Shown: in pieces, positions 1 through 7,869 of the stretch | Layout: each line of letters starts with the position of its first letter | Numbering within the stretch: the first letter of the stretch is position 1 | Origin: Proteiniphilum sp. UBA1403 | GTDB lineage: Bacteria > Bacteroidota > Bacteroidia > Bacteroidales > Dysgonomonadaceae | DNA: 13,724 bases | Direction of reading: 5' to 3' | Assembly (NCBI GenBank): GCA_002305715.1 | Contig: DBQD01000034.1 | Span: 1-13,724 of the forward strand | The notes under the pieces: model-generated | Seen by the model: the letters and a program-made list of their open reading frames with translations, nothing else | Database searches by the model: none | Told to the model about the DNA's origin: nothing | Translations under genes and position numbers: made by a program

Positions 1-352
1 ATTATTTTGATGTTTTCCGGATATTTTATTCCTATTTACCCTATGACATTGTCTATCATTATATTAAAAAATGGGGAGAAAATGATCATTTTTGACTGAA
101 AGTCCGAAAAAAGCAGAAATCAGATATTTCCTCCTCTGTCTGCTTGAAAAAAGTAGTGTGAATTTTGCCAAATAAAACAACATTTCATCTACAAATTCAG
201 AAAAGTATCAGCAAAGAATACTCATTTCCTATAGTAGAATCAGCAAATATAAATCAATTGAATTTAGATATTATGTGTATCTTCGCACACAATTAACAAA
301 CGGCTGGTTATGGTGCCAGCATTATACATATAATAAAAAGAAAACATAATAG
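1..352. other. AT-rich intergenic region before the ABC exporter
   Basis: No complete gene is supported here. One plus-strand frame is open from base 1 to a TGA at 97-99 (32 codons, hydrophobic, no resemblance I recognise). It could be the tail of a gene that starts outside the window, but an open frame this long is also expected by chance in such AT-rich DNA. An inverted repeat, AAGCAGA at 111-117 and TCTGCTT at 139-145, has no T-run on the plus strand; on the minus strand it would be followed by six Ts, yet no minus-strand gene ends there. A small perfect stem, GCTGG 303-307 with CCAGC 316-320, sits in the presumed 5' UTR of the exporter. Confidence 0.5.
258..285 (+). promoter_or_regulatory. 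Possible promoter of the ABC exporter gene
   Basis: TATCTTCG at 278-285 differs at one position from the Bacteroidota -7 consensus TAnnTTTG. A TTG at 258-260 lies 17 bp upstream, within the spacing reported for the -33 element in this phylum. It would give a 5' UTR of about 60 nt that includes the 303-320 stem-loop. The consensus is established knowledge; use of this site is inference. Confidence 0.35.
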
Positions 353-2188
353 ATGAAAGGTATCCTCTATATCCTAAAACGTTTCTTGCCGCCCTATAAG
401 AAGTATTTGTTTCTTACATTCTTCTTCAATATTCTATCAGCCGTACTTAATATCTTTTCACTGGCAACCATCATTCCTATCCTTCAGGTATTATTTAAGG
501 TAAATACAAAAACCTATTCCTTTATACCCTGGGGTAAAGAAGGGTATTCAACTTTAGACATCGCGCTGAATAATATAAATTGGTATGTCACACAAATGAT
601 CGAAACATCGGGCAGTAGTTATGCTCTGATGATGTTGGCAATTATACTGGTGGTGATGACCCTGTTGAAGACCGGCACCTCCTATTTGGGCTCCTACTTT
701 ATCATCCCCATCCGTACAGGAGTGGTGAGAGATGTCCGTAACCGAATAAACGACAAAATACTGACGCTTCCCATTGGTTTTTTTACAGAAGAACGTAAAG
801 GCGATATTTTGGCCAGGATTTCGGGAGATGTTAATGAAGTGGAGAACTCTGTAATGAGTTCACTCGATATGCTTTTCAAAAATCCCATCCTAATTCTCAT
901 CTACTTAACCACGATGATCATTTTGAGTTGGCAGCTCACCCTTTTTGTACTAGTTGTACTACCAATAATGGGTTTTGTGATGGGAAGAGTGGGTCGATCC
1001 TTGAAAAGGACCTCTTTTGAAGCCCAGAACAAATGGGGAGAGTTGATGTCACAGGTTGAAGAAACATTGAGCGGTCTACGGATTATCAAAGCATTCAATG
1101 CTGAAAACAAAATATCTGAACGGTTTCATACAGGGAGCAATACATTTCGTAAAATGTCTAACCGTATTGCCCGTCGACAACAACTTGCTCACCCCATGAG
1201 TGAATTTCTTGGAACCTTCACGATTGCCATTGTGTTATGGTTTGGAGGGTCATTAATTCTTGGAGGATATGGTGTAATTGATGCCGCCACGTTTATTTAC
1301 TACCTAACCATTTTTTATAGCATCATCAATCCAGCAAAGGAACTGTCGAAGTCGGCCTACGCTGTACAACGAGGTTTGGCATCAATGGAACGAATCGATA
1401 AAATATTACAAGCCGACAATCCAATTTCAGATCCGAATAAGCCTGTAACCGTTACATTCAACAAGCAGATTCAATACAAGAATGTATGGTTTAAATATCA
1501 GAACGACTGGGTACTGCGAGATGTCAAATTGACCATTGAGAAGGGGAAGACCATAGCATTGGTTGGCCAGTCGGGTTCCGGTAAATCAACACTAGCCGAC
1601 TTACTTCCTCGCTTTTACGATATTCAACAAGGAGGTATCTATCTTGACGACACCAACATCAAAGACGCCAGACTTCGAGATCTACGATCACTAATTAGTT
1701 ATGTAAATCAGGAAGCCATTTTGTTCAATGACTCCTTTTTCAACAACATAGCTTTTGGCGTTGAGAATGCGACTGAAAGTCAAGTCATCGAAGCAGCCAA
1801 GATTGCCAACGCACACGATTTTATCATGGCAACCCAAGATGGATATAACACCAATATCGGGGATAGAGGGGGACGGCTTTCAGGCGGGCAGCGTCAACGC
1901 ATTAGTATTGCTCGTGCTATCCTAAAAGACCCAGAAATTCTGATTCTAGATGAAGCTACCTCTGCTCTCGACACAGACTCGGAAAGGCTCGTACAGGAAG
2001 CATTAGACAATCTAATGAAAAACCGTACAACCATTGTAATTGCACATAGGCTCTCCACCATTAAGAATGCAGACGAGATATATGTTCTAAAAGATGGGCA
2101 GATTGTTGAATCGGGTCAACATGCGTCACTGTATGCACAGGGAGGTTACTACACGAAGTTGTGCGATGCACAAATTGATCTCAAATAG
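353..2188 (+). CDS. MsbA-like ABC exporter, fused permease/ATPase
   Basis: This is a homodimer-type half-transporter of 611 residues, the usual size for MsbA and related lipid or drug exporters. The N-terminal half (about 15-340) is a six-helix type-1 exporter membrane domain with hydrophobic stretches near 18-48, 90-120, 175-215 and 285-325. The ATPase domain has Walker A GQSGSGKST (405-413), Q-loop Gln453, signature LSGGQ (509-513), Walker B ILILDE (529-534) and the H-loop His565, so it looks fully active. In Gram-negatives this family flips lipid A-core or other lipid-linked molecules across the inner membrane. The convergent neighbour makes nucleotide sugars for surface glycans, which suits an envelope role, but the substrate cannot be read from sequence; a multidrug exporter is the alternative. 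The ATG at 353 fits a normal N-terminus. The last 8 bases overlap the end of the opposite-strand gene. Confidence 0.93.
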   Translation: MKGILYILKRFLPPYKKYLFLTFFFNILSAVLNIFSLATIIPILQVLFKVNTKTYSFIPWGKEGYSTLDIALNNINWYVTQMIETSGSSYALMMLAIILVVMTLLKTGTSYLGSYFIIPIRTGVVRDVRNRINDKILTLPIGFFTEERKGDILARISGDVNEVENSVMSSLDMLFKNPILILIYLTTMIILSWQLTLFVLVVLPIMGFVMGRVGRSLKRTSFEAQNKWGELMSQVEETLSGLRIIKAFNAENKISERFHTGSNTFRKMSNRIARRQQLAHPMSEFLGTFTIAIVLWFGGSLILGGYGVIDAATFIYYLTIFYSIINPAKELSKSAYAVQRGLASMERIDKILQADNPISDPNKPVTVTFNKQIQYKNVWFKYQNDWVLRDVKLTIEKGKTIALVGQSGSGKSTLADLLPRFYDIQQGGIYLDDTNIKDARLRDLRSLISYVNQEAILFNDSFFNNIAFGVENATESQVIEAAKIANAHDFIMATQDGYNTNIGDRGGRLSGGQRQRISIARAILKDPEILILDEATSALDTDSERLVQEALDNLMKNRTTIVIAHRLSTIKNADEIYVLKDGQIVESGQHASLYAQGGYYTKLCDAQIDLK

Positions 2189-4133
2189 ACCATCCATCTG
2201 TATCTTTTGAAACAGGTCCGTTTGATGCCTTTTGTTGTGGTATATCAACCGCTTCAAAAGGTGAGTTGATGCTCTGATACTCGGGCACAATATCTTTCAT
2301 TGCTCTCACGGTTTTCATATCATCATAATCGTACGACACTTGGATAAGTGCTTCAATGCACTTACTTACCTCTTCATACTCATATTCCCGCACATCGGCA
2401 ATCATAATCTTCTCATGATGTGTCGGTTTGGTCAGTTCGGCCTTGTTGAGTAACTCTTCATACAGTTTCTCACCATGACGCAGTCCCGTGAATTCAATTT
2501 TTATATTATTTGAACCTGAGAGACGAATCATCCGTTTGGCAAGATCCAATATTTTCACTGGCTTACCCATATCGAAAATATAAAGCTCTCCACTTTTCCC
2601 CATAGCCCCTGCTTCTAATACCAGTTGACACGCCTCGGGAATCGTCATGAAATAGCGAATGATCTCAGGATGAGTCACTGTAACAGGTCCACCATTTTTG
2701 ATTTGCGATTTGAAAAGTGGTATAACAGAGCCATTTGATCCAAGAACATTGCCAAAACGGGTTGTAATAAACTGTGTCGATTTCTCCCCTTTTCTTTCGA
2801 GATACTTCGCCAAAGATTGGACATAAATCTCACAAATACGTTTGGAGCAACCCATTACATTTGAAGGATTAACCGCCTTGTCTGTTGAGATCATCACAAA
2901 CTTTTGTACGTTGTATTTCACAGATAAGTCGGCAATAATTTTAGTCCCCAACACATTGGTTTGTATCGCCTCCGACACATTGTCTTCCATCATGGGCACA
3001 TGCTTATAGGCAGCAGCATGAAAAACATAATAAGGCCGTGTGGTTGAAAACACCTTCTCCATGCGAGACTTGTTGCTAACATCAGCTACAATAATCTCGG
3101 TATGTAATTCTCTCCATTTTTCCTGCAGTTCGAGCCGTATTTCATGCAACGGTGTTTCGGCCTGATCTACCAACGTTATGCTATAAGGATTAAATGAAGC
3201 AACCTGTCTCACAATCTCACTTCCAATAGACCCGGCAGCACCTGTTACCAACAATCGTTTACCTTCAATATTGGATGCGATTTCTCGCATATTAATGTGA
3301 ATAGGAGCACGAGGTAGTAGATCCTCAATCTGTATATCCTTCAACTGCTTTTTACTGATGACAGGGCCGTTCCACTCATTTATTGGAACCGTCGTAAGCA
3401 GAGAAATATTGTGATCCACAAAATTAGCAAGAAGATTGGAGTTCTTTATCTCATCCATCTTTTGTGGAGATACGATCACCGCTTTCACATCTTTTCTTTC
3501 GAGTGTGTCGAATATATGCTCGTCGTTTGCATGGATCATAACCCCCAACAATTCCTTTCCAACCATGTGACTCTCATCGGAAATAAATCCCGTCACCCTA
3601 TAATTGAACTCTTTGTTGCCCTTTAGAGCTTTTGCCACACTCACTCCTGCTTGTTTGGTCCCATAAATGAACACATTTACTGGCTTATCAACACTACTTC
3701 CAATGATTATCGATTCATACACCTCCTTGATCAGAATACGTGAAATAATCATCAACAATGTGTTGAATAAAAAAATTGCAATAAAAGTAACATTCGTCAA
3801 GTTGGAACCTATTTCGAAATTCTTGATTATCATCATAGCGATGTAAGCAAGCGTATAACCCAGTACCAGGGAGTAAAGAATCCGAACTAAGTCTGAGAAA
3901 GAAGAGAAACGTAGAATACCCTTATAAGTACGGAACGACATAAAGGTAATCAAATTAGAGAGCATGAGTACCAATGTCAAAAAAAAGCAATCCCTTCTCA
4001 CATCCAACGTCAGGCCTTCCAAACTGTATCTAACCAAATATATGAAGATACATGAAAACATGATCATGAACATATCGATGGTCAAGACTATAAATCGAGG
4101 TAGCACCCTTTCCGACAAAAATTTTTTTATCAT
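2181..4133 (-). CDS. Membrane-anchored UDP-sugar 4,6-dehydratase (CapD/WbpM/PglF type)
   Basis: At 650 residues this matches the long, membrane-bound class of nucleotide-sugar 4,6-dehydratases. Roughly four transmembrane helices occupy 12-35, 48-66, 84-104 and 114-135. A CoA-binding-like Rossmann domain follows (about 150-260), then an extended short-chain dehydrogenase domain from about 290 with the NAD-binding motif GAAGSIG (298-304). STDKA (416-420) and VMGCSKR (426-432) form the active-site segment: Met427 stands where classical SDRs have Tyr, four residues before Lys431, as in WbpM and PglF. Such enzymes convert UDP-GlcNAc to UDP-4-keto-6-deoxy-GlcNAc for capsule, O-antigen or protein glycans. 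The gene lies 103 bp beyond the S41 protease on the same strand and may be read from its own promoter. Substrate identity is inferred from the family. Confidence 0.9.
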   Translation of the reverse strand: MIKKFLSERVLPRFIVLTIDMFMIMFSCIFIYLVRYSLEGLTLDVRRDCFFLTLVLMLSNLITFMSFRTYKGILRFSSFSDLVRILYSLVLGYTLAYIAMMIIKNFEIGSNLTNVTFIAIFLFNTLLMIISRILIKEVYESIIIGSSVDKPVNVFIYGTKQAGVSVAKALKGNKEFNYRVTGFISDESHMVGKELLGVMIHANDEHIFDTLERKDVKAVIVSPQKMDEIKNSNLLANFVDHNISLLTTVPINEWNGPVISKKQLKDIQIEDLLPRAPIHINMREIASNIEGKRLLVTGAAGSIGSEIVRQVASFNPYSITLVDQAETPLHEIRLELQEKWRELHTEIIVADVSNKSRMEKVFSTTRPYYVFHAAAYKHVPMMEDNVSEAIQTNVLGTKIIADLSVKYNVQKFVMISTDKAVNPSNVMGCSKRICEIYVQSLAKYLERKGEKSTQFITTRFGNVLGSNGSVIPLFKSQIKNGGPVTVTHPEIIRYFMTIPEACQLVLEAGAMGKSGELYIFDMGKPVKILDLAKRMIRLSGSNNIKIEFTGLRHGEKLYEELLNKAELTKPTHHEKIMIADVREYEYEEVSKCIEALIQVSYDYDDMKTVRAMKDIVPEYQSINSPFEAVDIPQQKASNGPVSKDTDGWSI

Positions 4134-4182
4134 GTTACTTTTTAAATTAGTAATGGTATTCTTTCTGATTATTTCCTTTAAA

Positions 4183-4190
4183 CAAAGAAA
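4183..4190 (-). promoter_or_regulatory. Possible -7 box for the dehydratase gene
   Basis: On the minus strand TTTCTTTG differs at one position from TAnnTTTG. A TTG lies 22 bp further upstream on that strand. It falls in the 103-bp gap between the S41 protease and dehydratase genes and would give a 5' UTR of roughly 45 nt. Read-through from the protease gene is equally possible. Confidence 0.3.
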
Positions 4191-4236
4191 TTCACCACAT
4201 TTATTTTATTTACAACCTACAACAAGTGTACATTGA

Positions 4237-5871
4237 CTACTCCTTATATTCTTCCCTAATCACAGCTTCACGCGTTGTTTTTCCCTTCTCTATTAATTCA
4301 ATTCCTTTCTTTATCAATGGATCTTCCCGATAATAAACTTCCCAGAAAGACTCCTCACCAAAGAAATTACGGGTGATATAGGCATACATCGTGTTTTCTA
4401 GCAAATCAGCAGACTCTTGAATATAATAGGGCCTTCTTCTGATGCCGTTGTTATCGGCAAAACTCACAAGATTCAACAAAAGAGGCTGTTGTCGCAAATA
4501 TTTATACATTTCCTGCCAGTTGTTGAAACTGCTTAACTTCTCCCGATTCATATCAGAATAAATCATCGCATATCGTTCGTCGAGTCGGTTATTAACTAAA
4601 GTATTATAATATGAATTGATCCCTACTGTATCTCGAGCAACAAATACATCGGGCATGATACCATCCCCCCCATAGACAGTCCTTCCACCCATGGTCTTAT
4701 ATGGAGAAAGGTGGTTCGATGCCGTATCCACATTTACATAATTTCCTTCCAGGTAACGGTTAATGGCATCCATTTCATATTCATCATACTTCCCTTTCTC
4801 GTATCTTCGTTGTATGGATCTTCCCGAAGCAGTATAATAACGTGCCACCGTAAGCCTTACAGCAGATTCATCCGGAAAGTTTCGCTGGCTTTGCACCAAC
4901 CCTTTACCGAACGTACGTCTACCAATCACCAGTCCCCTGTCGTGATCCTGGATAGCTCCGGCCAGAATCTCACTTGCTGAAGCACTTAACTCATCAACCA
5001 AGACAACCACATCATCATCTTTGCATGTACCTGAGCCATTGGCATAATTATCTATTCTCGGGAAACTGCGTCCTTCAGCATACACGATCAGATCACCTTT
5101 GTGTAAAAACTCATTCACCATTGCCACAACTGTTTCCAGTGATCCTCCGACATTTCCTCTTAAATCGATCATAAATGCGGTAGCACCCTGACTTTTTAAT
5201 TTTGAGATAGCCGAAATAAATTCACTGAACGTATTGAAGCCAAAGTTTCTTCCCAGCTTAATAAAACCTATTTTATTAGTCAGCATATATGCTGCATTCA
5301 CGCTGTTCATCGGAATATCTCCCCGTGTAACCTTAATTTCCACAAGTTGATCATTATTCCGCACGATTCCCAGTTTCACCTCAGAACCTTTCTCACCCCG
5401 CAGCTTTTTCAGAACAGTTTCGTTATCGATTTTTATTCCAGCAACCAACGAATCATTCACCTTTACGATACGGTCCCACGGCATGATTCCAGCAGCTTCC
5501 GATGGTCCTCCCGGAACAATGCTTGTCACGACAATGGTATCTCTCAAAACGTAAAAGCTAACACCGATACCGGAGAAATGACCTTCCATATCTTCGTTTA
5601 TCCGCTTCATATCGGCTGCTGAGATATATTCAGAATGAGGATCCAGCTGTTGAATGATACTCGGCAATGCGTCTTCTACCAGTTCACGCATATTTACCGT
5701 GTCAACATACGATTCTCTGATATAATTTAATACGGCGTCTATTTTGCCAGAGCCTTGCACAGCTCCCGATCTACCAAATTGGCCAAACTTGCTCCCGATA
5801 AATATACCCAGAGCAATACCAATAGCAATCCACAACGGAAGCCACGTCGTTACTTTCTTCTCTGCATCCAT
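4237..5871 (-). CDS. S41 family C-terminal processing protease
   Basis: A 544-residue periplasmic protease anchored by one N-terminal helix (about 10-27, uncleaved signal anchor) and related to CtpA/Prc. A PDZ domain spans about 90-180, with the substrate-binding loop near GHFSGIGVSF (98-107). The protease core follows: IDLRGNVGGSL (235-245), then LSASASEILAGA (295-306), where Ser298 is the expected nucleophile, and TFGKGLVQ (320-327), giving the Lys323 general base and Gln327. The Ser-Lys-Gln set known from CtpB is therefore complete. These enzymes trim or degrade exported proteins from unstructured C-termini. About 120 residues beyond the catalytic core (roughly 425-544) form a mainly helical extension. 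The gene begins 23 bp after the deaminase gene, so co-transcription with nadC is likely. The protein substrate is unknown. Confidence 0.93.
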   Translation of the reverse strand: MDAEKKVTTWLPLWIAIGIALGIFIGSKFGQFGRSGAVQGSGKIDAVLNYIRESYVDTVNMRELVEDALPSIIQQLDPHSEYISAADMKRINEDMEGHFSGIGVSFYVLRDTIVVTSIVPGGPSEAAGIMPWDRIVKVNDSLVAGIKIDNETVLKKLRGEKGSEVKLGIVRNNDQLVEIKVTRGDIPMNSVNAAYMLTNKIGFIKLGRNFGFNTFSEFISAISKLKSQGATAFMIDLRGNVGGSLETVVAMVNEFLHKGDLIVYAEGRSFPRIDNYANGSGTCKDDDVVVLVDELSASASEILAGAIQDHDRGLVIGRRTFGKGLVQSQRNFPDESAVRLTVARYYTASGRSIQRRYEKGKYDEYEMDAINRYLEGNYVNVDTASNHLSPYKTMGGRTVYGGDGIMPDVFVARDTVGINSYYNTLVNNRLDERYAMIYSDMNREKLSSFNNWQEMYKYLRQQPLLLNLVSFADNNGIRRRPYYIQESADLLENTMYAYITRNFFGEESFWEVYYREDPLIKKGIELIEKGKTTREAVIREEYKE

Positions 5872-5894
5872 CTACATTCCTTTTTAATCTTTTA

Positions 5895-6323
5895 TTATAT
5901 CTCCACTGAAATCAAATCAATATGGGCTCTTTTTAGGAGATCAATACCATCACTCAATCGATAGGCATCGGCATACACCACCCTTTTAATTCCAGCTTGA
6001 ATAATCAATTTTGCACATTCAATACAGGGTGAAGAAGTCACATAAAGCGTCGCTCCTTCACTACTGTTATTGGAACGTGCAACTTTAGTGATAGCGTTTG
6101 CTTCAGCATGTAAGACATAAGGCTTTGTCACCTCATTTTCATCCTCACAAACATTCTCGAATCCAGATGGGGTGCCATTGTAACCATCGGAGATAATCAT
6201 CTTATCTTTCACTAATAGTGCCCCCACTTTTCTACGCTTGCAATAGGAGTTTTCTGCCCATATAAAAGCCATGCGCATGTATCGTTTGTCAAGTAACTCC
6301 TGTTTATCTTCATTCTGTTTCAT
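5895..6323 (-). CDS. dCMP deaminase family protein (ComEB-like)
   Basis: A 142-residue zinc-dependent cytidine/deoxycytidylate deaminase. The zinc site is plain: HAE at 72-74 (His ligand plus the catalytic Glu proton shuttle) and PCIEC at 99-103 (two Cys ligands). NGTPSGF (49-55) matches the nucleotide-contacting loop of dCMP deaminases. The expected reaction is dCMP to dUMP plus ammonia, feeding thymidylate synthesis in the cytoplasm. Length agrees with single-domain bacterial members. It sits 8 bp after nadC and 23 bp before the S41 protease gene, all on the same strand, so the three genes look like one operon. Substrate choice (dCMP versus another cytosine compound) is inferred from family resemblance. 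Confidence 0.9.
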   Translation of the reverse strand: MKQNEDKQELLDKRYMRMAFIWAENSYCKRRKVGALLVKDKMIISDGYNGTPSGFENVCEDENEVTKPYVLHAEANAITKVARSNNSSEGATLYVTSSPCIECAKLIIQAGIKRVVYADAYRLSDGIDLLKRAHIDLISVEI

Positions 6324-6331
6324 ATCACCTC

Positions 6332-7180
6332 TTATATTGCCTTTAGACTCATATCGAGACTCTTCACCGAATGTGTCAGTGCGCCTACCGAGATATAATC
6401 CACACCTGTCTCAGCATACGAGCGTATAGTATCGAATGTGATACCGCCTGAAGATTCAAGCTCAACACGTCCATCCACAATCTCCACGGCACGCCGTGTG
6501 AGCTCAGGTGAAAAATTATCGAGCATTATCCGGTCAACACCTCCAATTGCAAGAACCGTTTCAAGCTCTTGCAGATTCCGCACCTCTATCTCGATTTTGA
6601 GTGATTTATTCTTTTCTTTCAGATACTTTTGAGCACCACGTATGGCATTTTCAATACCTCCTGCAAAATCAACATGATTATCCTTCAGCAAGATCATATC
6701 AAAAAGTCCAATTCTATGATTCTCACCACCCCCAATTTTCACGGCCTGCTTTTCCAACAAGCGCATTCCCGGTGTGGTTTTACGTGTATCCAGTATTTTA
6801 GTTGATGTTCCCTCAAGTTTATCTACATAAGCACGCGTAATAGTGGCAATACCGCTCATTCGCTGCATTACATTCAATACCAATCTCTCTGTTTGTAAAA
6901 TTGATTGTACTTTACCCGTAACAACAAAGGCTACATCACCCGGCTCAACAGATGCACCATCCTGCAAGAACTGCTCAATTACTAGGTTTGGATCAAATTT
7001 TAGAAAGATTGTTTTAGCTACTTCAACTCCTGCCAGGACACCTTTTTCTTTGATTAACAGTCTCGATTGTCCCATCACTCCCTCAGGGATACTACACAAT
7101 GTTGTATGATCTCCATCACCAATATCTTCAGCAAATGCTAGTACAATCAAGTCTTCAATTAATTTCTGCTCTTCAGTCAT
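6332..7180 (-). CDS. nadC: Nicotinate-nucleotide pyrophosphorylase (carboxylating)
   Basis: Quinolinate phosphoribosyltransferase, the step that turns quinolinate and PRPP into nicotinate mononucleotide, CO2 and pyrophosphate in de novo NAD synthesis. With the ATG at 7180 the protein has 282 residues, normal for NadC. Family motifs are all present: DTRKTTPG (131-138), GGGENHR (150-156), KDNH (166-169), the EIEV strand (197-200), LDNF (220-223), ESSGGI (242-247) and SVGALTHS (264-271). The frame can be extended two codons to a TTG at 7186, but the ATG is the better start. First gene of the probable nadC-deaminase-S41 unit; a perfect -7 box lies about 70 bp upstream. No nadA or nadB is in view. 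Confidence 0.96.
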   Translation of the reverse strand: MTEEQKLIEDLIVLAFAEDIGDGDHTTLCSIPEGVMGQSRLLIKEKGVLAGVEVAKTIFLKFDPNLVIEQFLQDGASVEPGDVAFVVTGKVQSILQTERLVLNVMQRMSGIATITRAYVDKLEGTSTKILDTRKTTPGMRLLEKQAVKIGGGENHRIGLFDMILLKDNHVDFAGGIENAIRGAQKYLKEKNKSLKIEIEVRNLQELETVLAIGGVDRIMLDNFSPELTRRAVEIVDGRVELESSGGITFDTIRSYAETGVDYISVGALTHSVKSLDMSLKAI

Positions 7181-7251
7181 TCTCAAAATTCCGATTTTTC
7201 AATAAACACACAGCGTGCCTATTTTGTTATATTTTCACAATAAAATTATCA

Positions 7252-7259
7252 CAAATGTA
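7252..7259 (-). promoter_or_regulatory. -7 promoter box for the nadC operon
   Basis: Reads TACATTTG on the minus strand, an exact match to the Bacteroidota -7 consensus TAnnTTTG. It would start transcription near 7245 and give a leader of about 65 nt before nadC. I found no clear TTG at the -33 spacing. A plus-strand -7 box lies only 13 bp away, so the two promoters are interlocked. Confidence 0.55.
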
Positions 7260-7272
7260 AGAAATAAACAGC

Positions 7273-7280
7273 TATATTTG
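7273..7280 (+). promoter_or_regulatory. -7 promoter box for the rlmH transcript
   Basis: TATATTTG is an exact match to TAnnTTTG. Transcription would begin near 7286, leaving a leader of about 110 nt before rlmH. That leader contains a small perfect hairpin (TTTAG 7304-7308, CTAAA 7312-7316) and a nine-codon upstream ORF. No convincing -33 TTG is visible at the expected distance. Confidence 0.5.
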
Positions 7281-7368
7281 TCGCTGGTAGCAGGTTTTTT
7301 CTCTTTAGGAGCTAAATTTCCTTCACTCCAAGTAACAGATAAGCATAAGCCTTTCCGGCAGCTACAGG

Positions 7369-7395
7369 ATGATCAATATTAAAAAGGATGAATGA
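7369..7395 (+). other. Upstream ORF abutting rlmH
   Basis: An ATG at 7369 opens a reading frame coding for MINIKKDE and ending in TGA at 7393-7395, directly against the rlmH ATG at 7396. A ribosome finishing this frame would stop exactly on the rlmH start, an arrangement compatible with translational coupling. The frame is very short and may be coincidental in AT-rich DNA; no ribosome-binding site is clear. Confidence 0.25.
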
Positions 7396-7869
7396 ATGAA
7401 AATTGTATTACTTTCTGTTGGAAAGACTGATAATTCACACTTTGCAGAATTGATTGAAGCATACGTTAAAAGAGTGAATTTTTATATTCCTTGCGAGATG
7501 GTAATTGTGCCGGATCCCAAAAACAGGAAAAGCTTTTCTGAGGGAGAGCAAAAGATTGCAGAGAGCAACCTGCTTATCAAGACGTTGCAAACGTCAGATT
7601 ATGTGGTGCTGCTTGATGATAAAGGAAAACAACACACCTCTACCGAATTTGCCAAGTACATAGAAAAGAAGACCCATGCAGTACCTAAAAGGCTCGTCTT
7701 CGTTATTGGAGGCCCATACGGTTTCTCCCAAGAAATGTATAATGTTGCAAATGAAAAGATATCACTATCCAAGATGACTTTCACCCATCAGATGGTGAGA
7801 TTGATATTTATCGAACAACTATATCGTGCAATGACAATAATTAATAATGAACCCTACCATCATGAATAA
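7396..7869 (+). CDS. rlmH: 23S rRNA pseudouridine-1915 N3-methyltransferase
   Basis: A SPOUT-fold methyltransferase of 157 residues, the standard RlmH length. It uses S-adenosylmethionine to methylate pseudouridine 1915 in helix 69 of 23S rRNA, on assembled 70S ribosomes. The knot and cofactor loop are recognisable: VIGGPYGFS (103-111), then LSKMTFTHQMVRLIFIEQLYRA (124-145), and the diagnostic C-terminus NEPYHHE (151-157), which resembles the E. coli ending NHPYHRE. The start MKIVLLSVGKT is typical, preceded by AAGG about 10 bases upstream. The stop overlaps the start of the following hydrolase gene by 8 bases (ATGAATAA). Confidence 0.97.
   Translation: MKIVLLSVGKTDNSHFAELIEAYVKRVNFYIPCEMVIVPDPKNRKSFSEGEQKIAESNLLIKTLQTSDYVVLLDDKGKQHTSTEFAKYIEKKTHAVPKRLVFVIGGPYGFSQEMYNVANEKISLSKMTFTHQMVRLIFIEQLYRAMTIINNEPYHHE

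Noticed and set aside
1..99. Open frame from the window edge ending in TGA, possibly the 3' end of a membrane protein
   Set aside because: Only 32 codons, no recognisable family, and such runs are common by chance in AT-rich DNA.
111..145. AAGCAGA/TCTGCTT inverted repeat as a terminator
   Set aside because: The T-run would serve only the minus strand, where no gene ends; the loop is 21 nt.
7181..7186. TTG start two codons before the nadC ATG
   Set aside because: The ATG at 7180 gives a normal NadC N-terminus and length; the TTG adds only two residues.
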